From the NCBI GenBank assembly GCA_003971905.1, contig RSEE01000151.1:1-64000 (forward strand): a stretch of 64,000 bases of DNA, given 5' to 3'. Below the pieces are notes generated by a model that had not been told where the DNA came from, made no database searches, and saw only the letters and a program-made list of their open reading frames with translations. Position numbers and translations under genes: made by a program. Origin of the DNA: Moniliella sp. 'wahieum' (Eukaryota; Basidiomycota; Moniliellomycetes; Moniliellales; Moniliellaceae). The first letter of the stretch is position 1. Each line of letters opens with the position of its first letter. Positions 11,457 through 23,500 of the stretch are shown one piece after another.

Positions 11457-11611
11457 ATGGCTAGTGGCCAGGTGAACACAGGACAAGATCAGGGCTATAC
11501 TGGGTATGCCGCGGCTGCAGGCAACAGGTACCGGTTACCAAGCATCGCGTGTGCTGTATTACGTACCAGACACACAAGCAGAGGATGTTGGGGGAAGTGG
11601 GTCAAGTCCTC
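11457..11611 (+). CDS. Possible small ORF with TATA box (about 50 aa)
   Basis: The frame starting MASGQVNTGQDQGYTGYAAAA continues about 30 residues more to a stop (…WVKSS). The Gly/Gln/Tyr/Ala-rich opening looks protein-like, and the Kozak context AACATGG and upstream TATA are good. The rest is less convincing, and a GT within GGCAACAGGTACCGG could be a splice donor. I do not recognise it; it may equally be noncoding. Confidence 0.25.
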
Positions 11612-11857
11612 GTGAGGATTGGCATCACATATATACACGCATGTACTGTAAGCGAAGACAAAAGAGAGCATACAGTTCGAAGCGGGAGAGAGTACGCAGG
11701 CTCAAGGGCGCACGCTACTGCCAAAGAGGCATAATATATTCCGTCCTCTTCCAAATCTCTGATTCCCCTCTCTCTTGGCCCAGCCTCCGCTTCCATGCTT
11801 CGCGTCAGGGCCTGAAACCAAAAACACAAGCGAGAGAGGAGGGAAGAGGTGAGGGGG

Positions 11858-13484
11858 CTACAAACAGATGAGAAAGGGAGGGGTGACACTAGGCGCTTGT
11901 CTTGGCCTGCCCTCCTTCCACGAAGCATCATAATTGGGTAAAAAAAGGAAGGGCAGCACCAAGAAGCAGATCAACACGCTGGCCACCGAGCCACCCAACA
12001 AGGAACGTGCCATGGTGATGTGGTGCGGGGTGGCATAGGTGCTGGCCTTTGGTACGATTGGTGTGGTTGGTATGATGCGGTGGCCGATCGCCTGGGTTGG
12101 TGGTATTGGTAAGCCAGGGGTTGCGCTGGTTAAACCCATCGTAAAAGAGCCGCTGCAAACTCAGGTTGGCCGTGTAGACGGCAAAGTCGAGGTGGGTAGT
12201 GTTGGCCAAAAAATCCGCCGTGTGCGAGGCTGGGAACTGACCGCCAAAGTCAGTGGCGAGCGCCGAAACAAAGTTGGCTCCGCGATCCAGATGGTTGGAC
12301 CCTTGCCATTGAGCTTGGCCCGACGTGGCCCCCGTCCCAATATCAAACAACGCCAGCGCATACCCCACTGTGCGGGTCCGGAAGCGGGCCACAACGTCGG
12401 TGCCATTGTTGTGCATCACGTCCCCCGCGCATACGCTGGGACCTTGGTCGTGTTTTGGTGGATGCCGTAGGGCCAGGTATCGTACGTGTCCGTCGTGCTG
12501 GTGTTCGTGTAGGGTCGTTGGGACGTAAGCCAGGCCCAGGAGCCCGGGTTGCCAATCCAAAACCTCACGTTGCTGTCATAGTACTTGGTCTTTTGAGCAA
12601 CGCATACCGTTGCGCCCCCTGGCCGCCCAGCGAGTGGCCAGCTACAACGACCTGGTTCAGGTTAGGAAAGGTCGTGTTGTCAAACAGGGTGTCAAGCAGC
12701 GCATCCAGCGCCTCGTAAGCGCTTATCTTTGTGCATGGGCGGATTGCGCGCCAGCCCGCCCATTTGCCACAAGGATTTTTCAAAGCACAGCCAGGCCGGC
12801 AAGCACGATCCGGCGTTCATGTCGTCCATGTTGAGAAAAGCCGGACCGATGATACCGACCGAATCGTTGGTGATTCCCCACCCGTTAAAGGGGGGAAATG
12901 TCTGGGTGGCAACGATGATCTTGGCACTGTACATGTACGCTGCATACTTCCAAATGTCCCGTGGCTTGCCAGGCAGGACAACGACAAAGCGCTTGATTTG
13001 GGTAGGGTCCGAATACGCTTGGTAATAGGGTAAGATGCCCGATTCGTTGTGGTACTTGTTCCACACTCTCAAGCTCGTGTTCAGTGTAAGCCAGCAAGTC
13101 GGGGAGAGCTTGCCAGCCAGACGCTTGGCTACCGTTAGCGGGCGCGTCCACCGGGTTGGCCAGATTGGCGTTCCAACTGTACTGAATTCCATCGCCCGCA
13201 ACCGACTGGCCTGGACGTACGCGAGATTGCCATTCGCTGTGCTCTTGACCCAGGCAGGTTGTCTGCCAGCTGGGCTGCTCTGCATAGTGGCCCTCTTGCA
13301 TGTCGGCCGTGATGGGTGCCTGCTGGGCATCCGAAGGAGGAAAAGCTGTGTTGGCGCTGGGAGAACCAGACCCGGTGCCAGCTGGATCTTGGCGCACATC
13401 TATCCGCCGGCCACAGCACCTCGTTGGGCCAGGGGCAAGGAGTGCTATTGCACACGACGACCAAAGGAGCAGGTTGGGACGCAT
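11858..13484 (-). CDS. Secreted or surface-anchored alpha/beta hydrolase (lipase-like)
   Basis: Starts MRPNLLLWSSCAIALLAP, a signal peptide. Downstream: LPYYQAYSDPTQIKRFVVVLPGKPRDIW and KYAAYMYSAKIIVATQTFPP (core strands), then VVVAGHSLGGQGAQRYALL, the GxSxG nucleophile elbow with Ser as predicted catalytic residue. A later His (GSNHLDRGANF) is a candidate triad member. Many N-x-S/T sequons (NTSTTDT, NTTKV, NTTHL, NLSL) fit a glycosylated exoprotein. The end holds one hydrophobic helix (SLLGGSVASVLICFLVLPFLFL), so it is probably membrane- or wall-anchored. About 540 residues. Resembles poorly characterised fungal hydrolases; the substrate is not inferable. Frame breaks occur near 12710 and 13420. 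Confidence 0.72.
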
Positions 13485-14545
13485 GTGCTGTTTCTACACG
13501 CGAAAGAGGAGATGAGAGCAGAAAGGGAGGGACGGCAGTAGGCGTGGTGGTGGTGGGCTGGACGAAGTGTCAATCTACACCCTATCCAGCGTCTCTGGGA
13601 TGTGGACATGCCAATAAGATGTGTGGGGTGGGAGCGGGCGCTGGCATGAGAATAGAAGCAAAAATAGGCTGCGTATGCATATCAGGTTGTATCTAGTGCT
13701 GTATAGCTATAACAGTGATAGAGGCACGTTCGTTGCGAGGTATCATACAGAGTTGACTTTCGCATGGGCCCTGCGGCGTTTGCCGCCGCCCTCCGAAGGA
13801 GGGGTGAGGCCTGAGGGCGTTGCCACCGTCTTACACTGGCCTTGTCCGCCTCCTCTGCTCTGCTTTTTGCTCTCGGGTATTATATGGACTCCCACTTGGG
13901 CCCCACAGCGCTGCTCACATGTCACACGAGTAGGCATCGCTTGTCGTCAGCATCTTTCGCCGCCACCCTATACATATAGTCGCCGGCAACTCCGAGGCCG
14001 GCGCCACCTCGGATCCCCGCAACCGACGCAGGCAACGCAGCTGATTCAGGAGGGAGGGGAATTATACTCTCTCGTCTCGCTCTGCCGCTGCGATCACAGT
14101 AGTATCATCCACATCTCAGATCTCATCCATCTCATCTCAGGCCCTCTATTATATACACACCGCTCTGGTATACTAGTCCCCGTCCATCGAGCCTGCCACA
14201 CTCGCTTCTTCTCACCATCCTATAGCACTGTTCTACCCGCACCCCATTACCTTCGTTTGGAGAAACCCCTTCAAATCCAAAGCAGTATATATCACTGTGG
14301 GTAACTCTACTGCTGGAGAGGGTATAAAAAGCTTATTTATTGCGGTGTGGCGAGACGTCTGGGATTCGTGGAGATACCTGTACTTGCTCGCTAAAGTTAC
14401 CAGTGGCTAGCAATGCTTTATCTTTTCCGGTGTTGGGCGGGTAGTTGGTTGGGTAGGTGATTAGTACCCTTCGCCAGCAATCTTCCGATAGACATGGTGT
14501 AGTGTCGTCCTTAGGTCAGATTTACAGTCACTACCTTTCCCTCAA
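13485..14545. other. Promoter side of the hydrolase gene up to tRNA-Ala
   Basis: No gene supported, although a long plus-strand open frame exists (13621-14304) without recognisable motifs. Holds GGGGTGAGGCCTGAGGGC at 13801-13818, TCACATGTCACACGAG near 13916 and a TATAAAAAG at about 14322. Confidence 0.5.
13801..13818 (+). repeat. GTGAGGCCTGAGGG motif, copy 2
   Basis: GGGGTGAGGCCTGAGGGC, 17 of 18 identical to 5837-5854; about 320 nt upstream of the hydrolase start. Confidence 0.55.
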
Positions 14546-14617
14546 GGGCGGATAGCTCAGGGGTAGAGCGCTTGCTTAGCATGCATGAGGTCCGGGGTTC
14601 AATTCCCTGTTCGTCCA
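14546..14617 (+). tRNA. tRNA-Ala (AGC)
   Basis: 72-nt cloverleaf, no intron. Acceptor GGGCGGA pairs with TTCGTCC plus discriminator A (two G-T pairs). D arm GCTC..GAGC, anticodon loop TTAGCAT (AGC), T arm GGTTCAATTCC type. One T-T mismatch in the anticodon stem. Confidence 0.92.
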
Positions 14618-15102
14618 TCTCTTTTTGGCAGTCCGAGACCGCCCGTGTCAAGTCGGGTGGGCTTCCTCAAGCTTGGTAAACACTGTTGCCAACATTGGGC
14701 GGGGAGGGGGGGGTGGGAGGGAGCGCTGACGCGTGATGGCGTGGTGGCGTTGCCGTCACGCGTCACGCGTCACGACCCTTCTCAGAGCGACGTCTCGAGT
14801 TTTGCGCTATTGCCTCGTACTGGCCCACTCACTGCTGTTTTCCCAGACGCCTCTGCCAACTTCACCTTCCGGCTACGCCACGCGCACAAGAAGACATCGT
14901 AACAGGTAACATCCATCCACAGAGAGTGCATTAACGGAGACTGAGCATGGGTGGGTGGGTAGGCCGCGGGTAACGAGAAAAGGGTGAATAATAGAGAAAC
15001 GCATCTGTGTGAGGCGAGAGGAGGAGAGGAGAGAAGAGAAGAAAGAGTGGAGAGGGGTGCAGAGGAGAGGAGAGGAGAGGAGAGAGAGAAAGGCGCCCAA
15101 CT
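14618..15102. other. Spacer, tRNA-Ala to the peroxiredoxin-like gene
   Basis: No gene seen. Contains a CACGCGT triplication near 14757-14773 (MluI-type ACGCGT) and a GAGGAGAGGA purine tract at 15015-15090. Confidence 0.6.
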
Positions 15103-16799
15103 TCAAGGCTCGTCCATCGGTTGGAGTGCGGCGGTGGTGAGTTGACGAACAGAGAGCTTCCCTTGGCTCGGCTGTTGTGCCAGAAACGGGCTCCCACCAC
15201 TGTCCCACGACGGCTCCCGTTGCCGCCACGGCGCGGGCGGGAGCAAGTCGCGCGCCATGTCCGACGGCGCAGCGAACGGGTTGGGGTTGCACATCGGTTC
15301 GGAAAAGTTGGTCATGCTCTCCAGCGCGGGCCGGCGCGTAGAGGGCACGGGACGCCGGCCCAGCAAAAACGAAAGTCGTTGCTTGGATTCCTGCAATAAG
15401 CCTCCACGTTCCTTGGGAGAACTCGAAAGCGAAGACTTGCTGGTGCTCGCCGTCGGCACCCGCACCGCATCCCTCACCCCCCACGCATTCAGCAGCACCG
15501 ATAGATTAATCGTCTGCTGGGCGTGGGGCCGAAGGGCAAAAACTGCATTCGGTCCCCGGACCCAGAACAAAGATTCCGCCCGGCGCCGACCGTGCCGCGG
15601 GGGAAGGGCGAAGGCGACGCAGGTTGGGCGTACTCTTTGCTGGCCGCGGTGTCAAAGTGGGTTCGTCAGCGTACCCCTTCAGACCCAATGCTTCGGACGC
15701 TGTGCGTTTGGGGTCGACATAGAGCGGCAAAGAGAAGGAGAGCGTGCGTTGGAGCGCGGCCAGCTCACGAATCGAGCCGGGGCCAACGACCAAGAGGGAG
15801 AGACCGGGCGGGCCAGCGAGCTCGGGTGCAATTGGGCTAGCTCCTTGAGCAGCCTTTGGAACGAGGGGCACGTCCAGGAGGAGGGGAAAATGACGACCGT
15901 CTTCTTGTCCAGCAACGTGGACAAGCGGACCGCTACGCCATCCTCCTTATACACCACCGCCCTCCCGGCATCTGCGACCTCCTGGGGAAGAGGGCGCACC
16001 TCTTCCAGTTGACCGTCGTGCTCTGCTTCCGCCACCGCCGTCCGGGGCGCAGGCAACAGACTGAAGTCCACCACGGCCGAATCGGGCGAGGCTACAGAAT
16101 CGACGACCGGCACACGGGGTCCACTCGGTTTCTTCCCTTTTTGCAGGGAGGTGCGACGGGCAGTGCGCACGCGGCGAAAGTCGCGCGGGGTGAGAGAGCC
16201 TTCGGAGGTTTGGCTAGACACGGTCGAAGCTACCGAGACAGAGAGAGCGCGGTGCCGAGCGTGTCACACGACTGGCCATGGACAAGGGAGTGGGTCCGAT
16301 CGTACTCGGACGCGGACGCGGCCGAGGTGGTATCGGAAACAGACAAGTTGTCCATCACAGGTGCTTGCTCCCGTTGAGCCTCGGACGAGTGGGCACTGGC
16401 CGCGGCTCCGGGCTGGGCATAGGCCTCAGAACCGGTGTCGAGGTGGGTGCCAAGCCACTCGCCCGCGTCGGGGGGGAACACGCTGGGCTCCTCCACTGCG
16501 GATTGGACGCAGCGCCCCAGCGCGCCAAGACGGGGAGGGAGGCGTTGGAGGGGAGGCGGTGCGGCGCGGGCTCGGTGCGGCGCGGGCGACGGGAAAAGGT
16601 GCTGGGAGAGAAGATCTGCGGTGTCGTCGTCGGCAGCAGGAGACGGCTCGGGGGGCTGGGGCGCGGCGGGGTGGGGGTGGGGACGGTGGTGGTGCGGCTG
16701 CTGGCGGGTGTGGGTGGTCTGGGTGCTGAGGGCGCTGGCGGCGGTGTTGGAGCGTGCGCGTGTGGGCGGCACAGCGTCGGGTGTGGGGGAGCTGTGCAT
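15103..16799 (-). CDS. AhpC/TSA-type peroxiredoxin-like protein with long disordered N-terminus
   Basis: The N-terminal about 230 residues are Pro/His/Ser-rich low complexity (starting MHSSPTPDAVPPTRARSNTA). A thioredoxin-like domain follows: AVVYKEDGVAVRLSTLLDKK (strand and helix 1), TVVIF, SWTCPSFQRLLKELAQL (active-site helix), LSLLVVGPGSIRELAALQ, LPLYVDPKRTASEALGLKG and, after a break, GGIFVLGPGTECSF followed by QTINLSVLLNAWGV. This order is that of fungal AhpC/TSA_2 proteins. The active site reads C-P-S-F, so only one cysteine remains where a CxxC would sit. The remainder (to TAALQPMDEP) is Ser/Arg-rich. Divergent from the Zn2Cys6 gene at 17113. Function is inferred only as thiol-redox-like. 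Confidence 0.7.
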
Positions 16800-17112
16800 G
16801 GGAGGGGGGGAGGAGGGGGAGGAGGAGCGGAGGAGGAGGAGGAGGTGGTGGTGTGGTGGTGGTGGTGGCGACGGCGGATGGATGAACGCAGCCGCCACGC
16901 ATTCGCCTGCCCGCTGCTGCCGGCTGCCGCCTGCTGCCGCCCCATTGTCCCCGCTGGGGCTGGCGGTGGTGTACGTCAGCACGCCCGCCGCCCCGCACGC
17001 ACGCCTGCTGCAATTTCAAAAGCAGGTGGCTCCCTGGCGAGTGTGACTAGTGACTGGCACCGTCGCACATCACATGTGACCGCCCATTTCACATGCGCCC
17101 TTCGCAGGCCAC
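16800..17112. other. Divergent promoter between the peroxiredoxin-like gene and the Zn2Cys6 gene
   Basis: About 310 nt. A G/A-rich tract at 16800-16890 is followed by the perfect palindrome TCACATGTGA at 17070-17079. Confidence 0.6.
17070..17079. promoter_or_regulatory. Palindrome TCACATGTGA (E-box-like)
   Basis: Ten-base perfect palindrome about 35 nt upstream of the Zn2Cys6 gene start. The same palindrome is at 39727-39736, upstream of SUV3. Confidence 0.35.
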
Positions 17113-19880
17113 ATGCTCGCAGCACGCCACGCTGCTCATCGCGAGGAGCGCCGCCGGCGGGGTCAAGTGATTGCCCAGCGACGAAGAGCACCAGCAGAGA
17201 TCGCCCCAGCGCCCATGCGCCCCTCGTGGCCCCCCAGCAGCCTCCACCCCCGCCCCGTCGGCCGCCCGCCCCCGCCGTCGTGCCTCGCTGCCGCACCCGC
17301 AAGGTCCGATGCGATCGCACCGGCGACCAGCCCTGCTCCCACTGCCGCCGCCGCCAGGAGGCCTGCATCTCCCTCCCCGCGCCCCCACCGCGCTCCGACC
17401 ACCCAGACACGCTCCTCCTCGCCGACCGCGTCCAACGCCTCGAGCACATCGTGGCCCGTGCAGGCCTCGACCGCCGTCCGTCCTGCTTCGGTTCCCCGTC
17501 CTCCCTCTCTTGCCCCGCCGAGCAGGAGGCAGGCCCGCGTCTGCTTTCTGCTTCTGATGCTGGCGGTGCTTCTGATCACCAGCTGCTGCTTCCGGTCCAG
17601 CTACTGCTTCCGATCCGCCTGCTTCCCACCCCCGCCCCAAGCGCCGCCGCTCCCGCTCGCCATCTCCCTTGGCAAGTGTCGTCCAGGCCGTCTCCACAGT
17701 CCGCGACCACGACGGCTTTGACCATCAGATCCTCAATCCTCTGCCCCCCGCCCCCTTCCACAACCACCCCATCTCCGACCGCCTCTCGCATCCTCGCAAT
17801 CCGGCCGACGCACCTCGCTGCCTGGTAGCAAGCGCGCCCGACACGCCCTGCACTAACCACAATCTTGGCCCAGCTCCCCTCGCCCGACGAGTGCGATATC
17901 CTGGTTACCACTTATTTACCCGTGTCGAGTGGCTGCACCATGTCGTCCACGCACCCTCTTTTATCTCGTGGTTTGACCAGTTGCGCGTCAGCGCCAACGC
18001 CCCAATTTTGCCGCCTATGCTGCCGAACAATGGGCTGCGTGTGATTGGCAGCAACTGGCCCTTTGTTTGCCATGCTCTGCCTCGGCCTCTTGTTCGATAC
18101 GACCATCGATCCAGCACGCCATGCGCGCGCGGCGGCGCTGTACGACAGCTCGTGTCTGGCCTTGGAGAAGGGCAAGCTATGGACCACCATACGATCATCT
18201 TGGTGCAAACCTTGATTCTCCATGGTCTCTGGCTCAATGACAATGGCCGCTCCGATCGGCACCACGTCAACTTGGCTGTCGCACTTCGTGTTGCCCATCT
18301 TGCCGGCATTGCGCAGCAGGACAAGCCCGGCTGGAACCCGAACCGCAGCTGGATCTGTTCCGCTTGTCCCGACCCGAGTGCGATGGACTTGACGCCGGAC
18401 GCGGTGCGCGAGATGAACCGACGGTGATTGGAGTCTGGTGTGCCAAGATTATTATACAGCGTCCTCCTGCAGCTTCACTTACCACGTCAACCCTCACCAA
18501 ATCCATATTTCCCACCCGCACAATCTGGGCGACGACCAACTCCTCTCCGCCCCCGCTTCAGTTTCGATCCACCAACGTGCAACGTCCGCCAGCTACGATG
18601 TATGCAAGATCCCATTTGCCCAGACAGCACGCGAGTTTGTCGACCTGGTCAACGACCAAGTGCGCTACCAGGACATTGTGTCGCTCGAGCAGCGTGTGCG
18701 CCGACTGTGGGACGAACTGCCGCTCTACTTTCGTCAAGAGGTGCCCCGCCCGAAACCCACTACGAACGCTTTTTTCAGCGCCCACGCTCGCGTGGCAACG
18801 TCTCTTTTGGCCATCACCAAGGAAAACCGAATTTTGCGGTTGCATCGACCGTTTGTGGTGCGCGGGCTGCGTGACGAAGCCTATGCTGGCTCCACCCGCT
18901 CCGTCCTGGCTGCCGCGGTGGCGCTGCTCAACTTGGGTCGCCAAGGTCGTGGCCTCGCGTTCCCAGGCTTGCGATGGTGGGTGGTGCGCATCCACATTTT
19001 CACGGCCGGCGTGGCACTGTGTATCGGCCTGCAAGCCAGCCGGGCCAAGATTCCGGTCTGTTTGGCGCCCGAGGTGATGCGGCAGTACGTGGGGCATGCG
19101 ATGGATCTCTTATCCGATGGCCTCGCCTGCAGCCCCGCTGCCACCTCCGCCGTGGAGATCTTGCAGTCGCTCTTGCAGCACGCGGGGTACGCTCAGTCGC
19201 CCTTCCCTTCCCGTCTCCTTGCCCAGGAACTGCGTCTGCATCTGCGTCTGCGTCGCGTCTGCGTTCATCTACATCTACATCTGCATCTACATCTGCGCCT
19301 GTGCCTGTGCCTGCCTCTGCCTCTGCCTCTGCGGTGGTGCCGTTTCCTTCCCCGTCTGAGCTGGACCCGGCACTCCCTTTACCCGCCCCCGACGACGGCC
19401 TAAACTTCCCCGCTGGCCGCCCCCTGTGCGCGTGCCTGGCCCGGTACCCGCCCCGGTTCCTGCTGTATCTCCCTCCAGCCTGCCGCCCGCGTCCATGTCC
19501 CGCTCAATTGGCTGACCGACTGGGCGCCAGCGGCGCCGCCGTTTACCGACGATGAGCTGATGGAGGTGCTTGATACATTTTGGAACGGCACTGCTGGTAC
19601 GGGCGCGCCTGCTCGTCAGCTTGACGGCGTGTGTGGTGCCCCCATCGGTTTGGGTGGGCGAGTCCGATCGACTGGGGCCTTGGCAGAGCTGGGCATATGT
19701 CCAGGTATTGGGTTTCGGTGTTCGGGCGCGAATGGGAGATGGGAAATGAGAGATGGGAGTTCGGATGGATCACGTTGGATCGTGGTTGTTAGCGCGGTGC
19801 GCAGCCGGACGGATCGATCCGACCTCGTTGCCCTACGGGAACACTCCGTGTTGCGCCCCCAAATCGCCTCCCTGTTGTAA
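17113..19880 (+). CDS. Zn(II)2Cys6 fungal transcription factor
   Basis: Nuclear DNA-binding regulator. The binuclear zinc cluster reads C-x2-C-x6-C-x7-C-x2-C-x6-C: (C)xxCRTRKVRCDR then TGDQPCSHCRRRQEAC. The first Cys is recovered only by allowing one missing base near 17280. A leucine-rich linker LLLADRVQRLEHIV follows, probably the dimerisation coiled coil. Next comes the fungal_trans middle homology region: HHVVHAPSFISWFDQL, DHHTIILVQTLILHGLW, then FVDLVNDQVRYQDIVSLEQRVRRLWDELPLYF and NRILRLHRPFVVRGLRD. The end includes FTDDELMEVLDTFWNG. A Leu/His/Arg low-complexity hexamer repeat (19231-19330) interrupts the C-terminal part. Several frame breaks. The target pathway cannot be inferred; the divergent neighbour is the peroxiredoxin-like gene. 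Confidence 0.83.
19231..19330 (+). repeat. (CTGCNT)n hexamer repeat in the transcription factor gene
   Basis: About 16 imperfect hexamers (CATCTG, CGTCTG, CATCTA, CCTCTG) within coding sequence, giving alternating Leu/His/Arg or Ser/Ala tracts depending on frame. Confidence 0.85.
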
Positions 19881-20248
19881 CAGCTTCTACTTATCCCCCC
19901 CTCGCCGCTATATTACCACGAAACGTACCGCCACCGGGTCGAGGGTGTGTGGTGTGTTCCTCTATTTATCCATCTGTCCGCTCTGTTCCTGCTATCCGCT
20001 GTTTCAGCTGTCTCGCGAGCCAGGATGACTCCTTTGACATCGAAGCCCTGCAGTGTGGGTTCTGACTCGCTCCATGTGGAGCAAGAGGAAGGTAGTCAGT
20101 CTGCGAGTCTATAAGACCACGTCACTCCGCAACCCAAGAAAAGAACATGTAGCCTTTTTGCATAGCCATGTTTTGCGCCGGCGGAGGGCCGGCCGAAGGC
20201 CACCCACGGTTAGCCTCCGCCCCCCCCTGCCCGTACACAAGCAAAAAG
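19881..20248. other. Spacer between the Zn2Cys6 gene and tRNA-Val
   Basis: No gene recognised. The GCC-rich palindromic stretch near 20176-20206 (GGAGGGCCGGCCGAAGGCC) could form a hairpin; its meaning is unknown. Confidence 0.5.
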
Positions 20249-20340
20249 TGACTTCGCCCGGGCTCGAACCGGGGACCTTATCCGTTAACGTGCGCAAGGC
20301 TATGTTAAGGATACGTGATAAACAACTACACCACGATGCC
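20249..20340 (-). tRNA. tRNA-Val (AAC), intron-containing, copy 1
   Basis: Acceptor GGCATCG with CGAAGTC, discriminator A; T arm CCCGG-TTCGAGC-CCGGG; anticodon stem TATCC/GGATA around TTAACA, anticodon AAC, with an intron of about 18 nt after position 37. The D loop reads AGTTGTTTATC, one G shorter than copy 2 at 24412, removing one base of the G18-G19 pair. Confidence 0.88.
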
Positions 20341-20570
20341 ATTGATGCAGCTGTCCACCGATGCATCCTCGGTCGTTTTGACGCCGTTCTGCCTATGTGG
20401 TGGCACGGTACACGAGCGAAGATCTGCAAAGACACGAGCTAATCCACACGCTACGACAACCGACCATCTCAAATGTACACCTCGTTCCGTCCGGGAGCCA
20501 AAGGAGAGGGGAGTGAATAGATTTGTGCATTGCCGAGCAGCCGATCGGCGGGGGAGACACGTTTTACGCG

Positions 20571-23500
20571 TTAGAGCGGAGCAGAAGCGTCCGAGGCAAC
20601 GCGCGGCTCTGGCTCCAACTCTTCGCCCAGCAGCCACCCTACGCCGCGCGTCAGACTAAACCCGCCGTGGGGCACATGGAATGGGATCCGCCCGGCCTCG
20701 CGCCGCGGGCCCCGCCTCGTCCTGAGTGCAGAACCGACGGCACCTGTTCTGGAGCGTAGGAGGAGGAGGAATGGTGGAGGAGGAGGCCGTGCTGTCTCGG
20801 ATAGCATGTGCAAGCGAGGCAGCATCGGCGTCTTGGCCCTGGGCCAGTGCGGCGTTGGAAGCGGGCGCGGCACGGATCGTGGCTCGGGCCACGGAAGAAG
20901 AACCGAGCTGCGGGCCGCATAGTGGCTCCCTTTTCCGATAACGCGGCCAGCTGCTGGCCCACCAGCCCGCCCAGCCCACTTGCCGTCTCGCGCAACCCGC
21001 CCGGCCGCGAAGGCAGGGGACCGAGAGCCCACGGAGGAAGCTGCTGCCGCGTTCGGCGGAGGCGCCTCGGCGGCATGGCCTCCAGCCCACCACGCTCCTC
21101 CTCGGCGGTCGCGTCAGCGGGCGTGTCGGCGGGGCGGCGGCGCGTAGCGGCGTGCGGCGTGCCAGCAAAGGCCGGACTCAGCTTGCCCGCACTGGCCAGC
21201 AGGGCAGCCAAGGGCGTTGCCGCGGCCGCGGCCGACGCATACTCGCCCACCACTGCTGGCACGCCGAGGCCAGCGAGCAAGCCTTCGCCCGTCGGTGCGG
21301 CGGCGGCCGCCGGCGCAAACAGCATGCCGCGCGCTCGTCGGCATCCAGGACATGAGGCTTGGTCCCACCCGCGCCAGGCACGCAGCAAGCGCGCCACCTG
21401 CTCCTCAGGGCAGAGGTCAGTTGCTTGTCCCAACAGACCCAGCTGCGCCAACGGTTCTTCCCAGGCCGCTTGCTTGCCCAGCTGATACGCCACCTTCCAC
21501 GCCACCTCCTGCGCAGGCAGCAGCATCCCCGTGCACTCTCCTCCGTCACACAAGACGTGCCAGCCGACCTGGCTTGGCGCCCGCGCGCACGTTGTTGTAA
21601 GCCGTGCACCTTCAGCACCCGTTCTACCAACCCGGCGGCCCGGGTCCAGTCGGCCGCCGCCATCGCAGCCTCGGCCATGGCCAACACCTGCGCCTCAATC
21701 ACCGGTTTGCCCACCTTGCTCCCGCTCGGTTCCGGGTAGAAGAGCAAAGAGAAGGCGTCTGCTGTCGCACTTGCTTGCTCTGGCCCAGCTGCGGCGCACG
21801 GTTGAGTTGCACTGCCAGACCAACCAGCGCGTCTGACGCTTTGATGCCTCAGCTTGATGCGCCACCACTCGTGCCACCAGCTCGACGCACCCAGCCACAC
21901 GGTCGCCTCGCCCCGCGGGCGTTCGGCCACCGCGCGAATCTCCGCGGGCCGTATCAAGCCAGGGTGCTCGGACGAAGGCAGACGATACGCCCAACTTACT
22001 CGTTGCCACAGAACGCCTTTCCGCCGTCAAGGCCGGCGTGGCGGGCAGCACCTCCAATATGGTACAGTGCAGTGTGCGTTAGTATCCCTCACCTTCCCCC
22101 CACGCAACGAACTGAGACAACAGCAATGCAACCCAGCACGTACATTCATCCGCCAGCTTCATCGCGCCACTGGTCAAGTTGGTGGAGGTGGCGTCGTTCG
22201 TAGCTACTGCGCGCTGCAGCGAGCCAACACCGCTTCGATCTGGGTGGAAGTGAGGGCTGGACAGTACGACGGGCGAGGCCAGTAGCGATCCAAACAGGTA
22301 CAGCCCGCCCGACGCAGTATGCCCAGAAGGCTACCTGGTACACTTCGGTCCGCGTCAGGGGCGCAAACAGATGAGGTTCGTGTTGGGATTCGGGATCAAG
22401 TTCGGGAGGTGGGGCGATAGACTGTTCGTGGCCCCCATGGGTCCTCTTCGTCCTCCGCAGCAGCAGCCGTAGGGACATCCAACAGCGCACTCAATAAGCT
22501 CCGCCACGCGCTTTCCTGCGCTTGCTCGGAGCGGGCAAAGCTCCCGGTGACCAGCGCATATAGGTGCTGGAATTGGACTTGGCGCGTCGAGGCGCAGGTA
22601 CCATGCGAGGGGCATGTGCGACGCGTCCCACGCCTGCACCACCCGCAGCGCAGCCAAGTGCGAGCCAACGTGGCGAGTGCCGAGGCGGAAGGAACGGGGG
22701 TGGGGGTGGGGGCGGGGGCGGGGGCATGGGTACGGAGGTGGGCAAACAGGCTCTGTGCATCGGGCAAGACAGGTGGATTGGGCAACCGAGGCGAGACGCC
22801 CAAACTCTCCAGAGCCAACTGGACTTGTTCCACTGACGGCGAAGCGGAGGCCAGCGGGGTTCGCTGCTGTGACACAGCGTGCTCGACCATCGCCACCGCC
22901 GCCGGGTTCGAGCGCGGGGACGTGTAGGCACATGCGAGCACAACGAGGGGTAACGCGCCTTCCAGCGGATCTGCCAGCGACGGACACGCCAACAGTGCCC
23001 ACAGAAGCGAGAAGGCGTCTTCGGCTGGGAGCGTCGGCCCAACAGGAGGTGCAGCCGCGTCGGAGCGCCGAGCCCAGCGGGCAAGGGTGAAAAGGATGCC
23101 GATCAACGTGGCCCGCACCGCTGGCGCGGTGGGGGCCGGGGGGCGCGAGGCCAGCAGCGTCGCCCGCTCCGCCAGCTGGCCCAACAGAGGGACCAACACA
23201 GTGGCCAGAAAGGGTCCAAGGGTGGCGGAACGGCCTGAAGGAGCTCCATCACCATGTCGGTTCGACCGGATGCGGCGTCCCTGGCAAGCGCCAGCTCCAG
23301 CTCAGGCAGCGTTGTTGGCCCGACTCCAGGACCGACCGCGGCCAAGCTGAGGACATGGAGAATGGCAAACGATTTGCTCAGTAGAGCCAGGCCGTGGGCC
23401 GCTTGGCCCGCCGAGGCGAGACTATGCGGGCCGCGGGGAGCAACGTGGGCACTGACCGCGGCCAACACGGCGGCTGGCACGTGTTCCTTGTCCAGTTCGC

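Larger units (their letters stand above)
10597..11857. other. Spacer downstream of STE23, between convergent gene ends
   Basis: Contains GCGCTTT iterations at 10900-10930 and CATTTG iterations at 11067-11088, plus a TATA box and possible small ORF at 11396-11611 listed separately. Nothing else recognisable. Confidence 0.55.
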
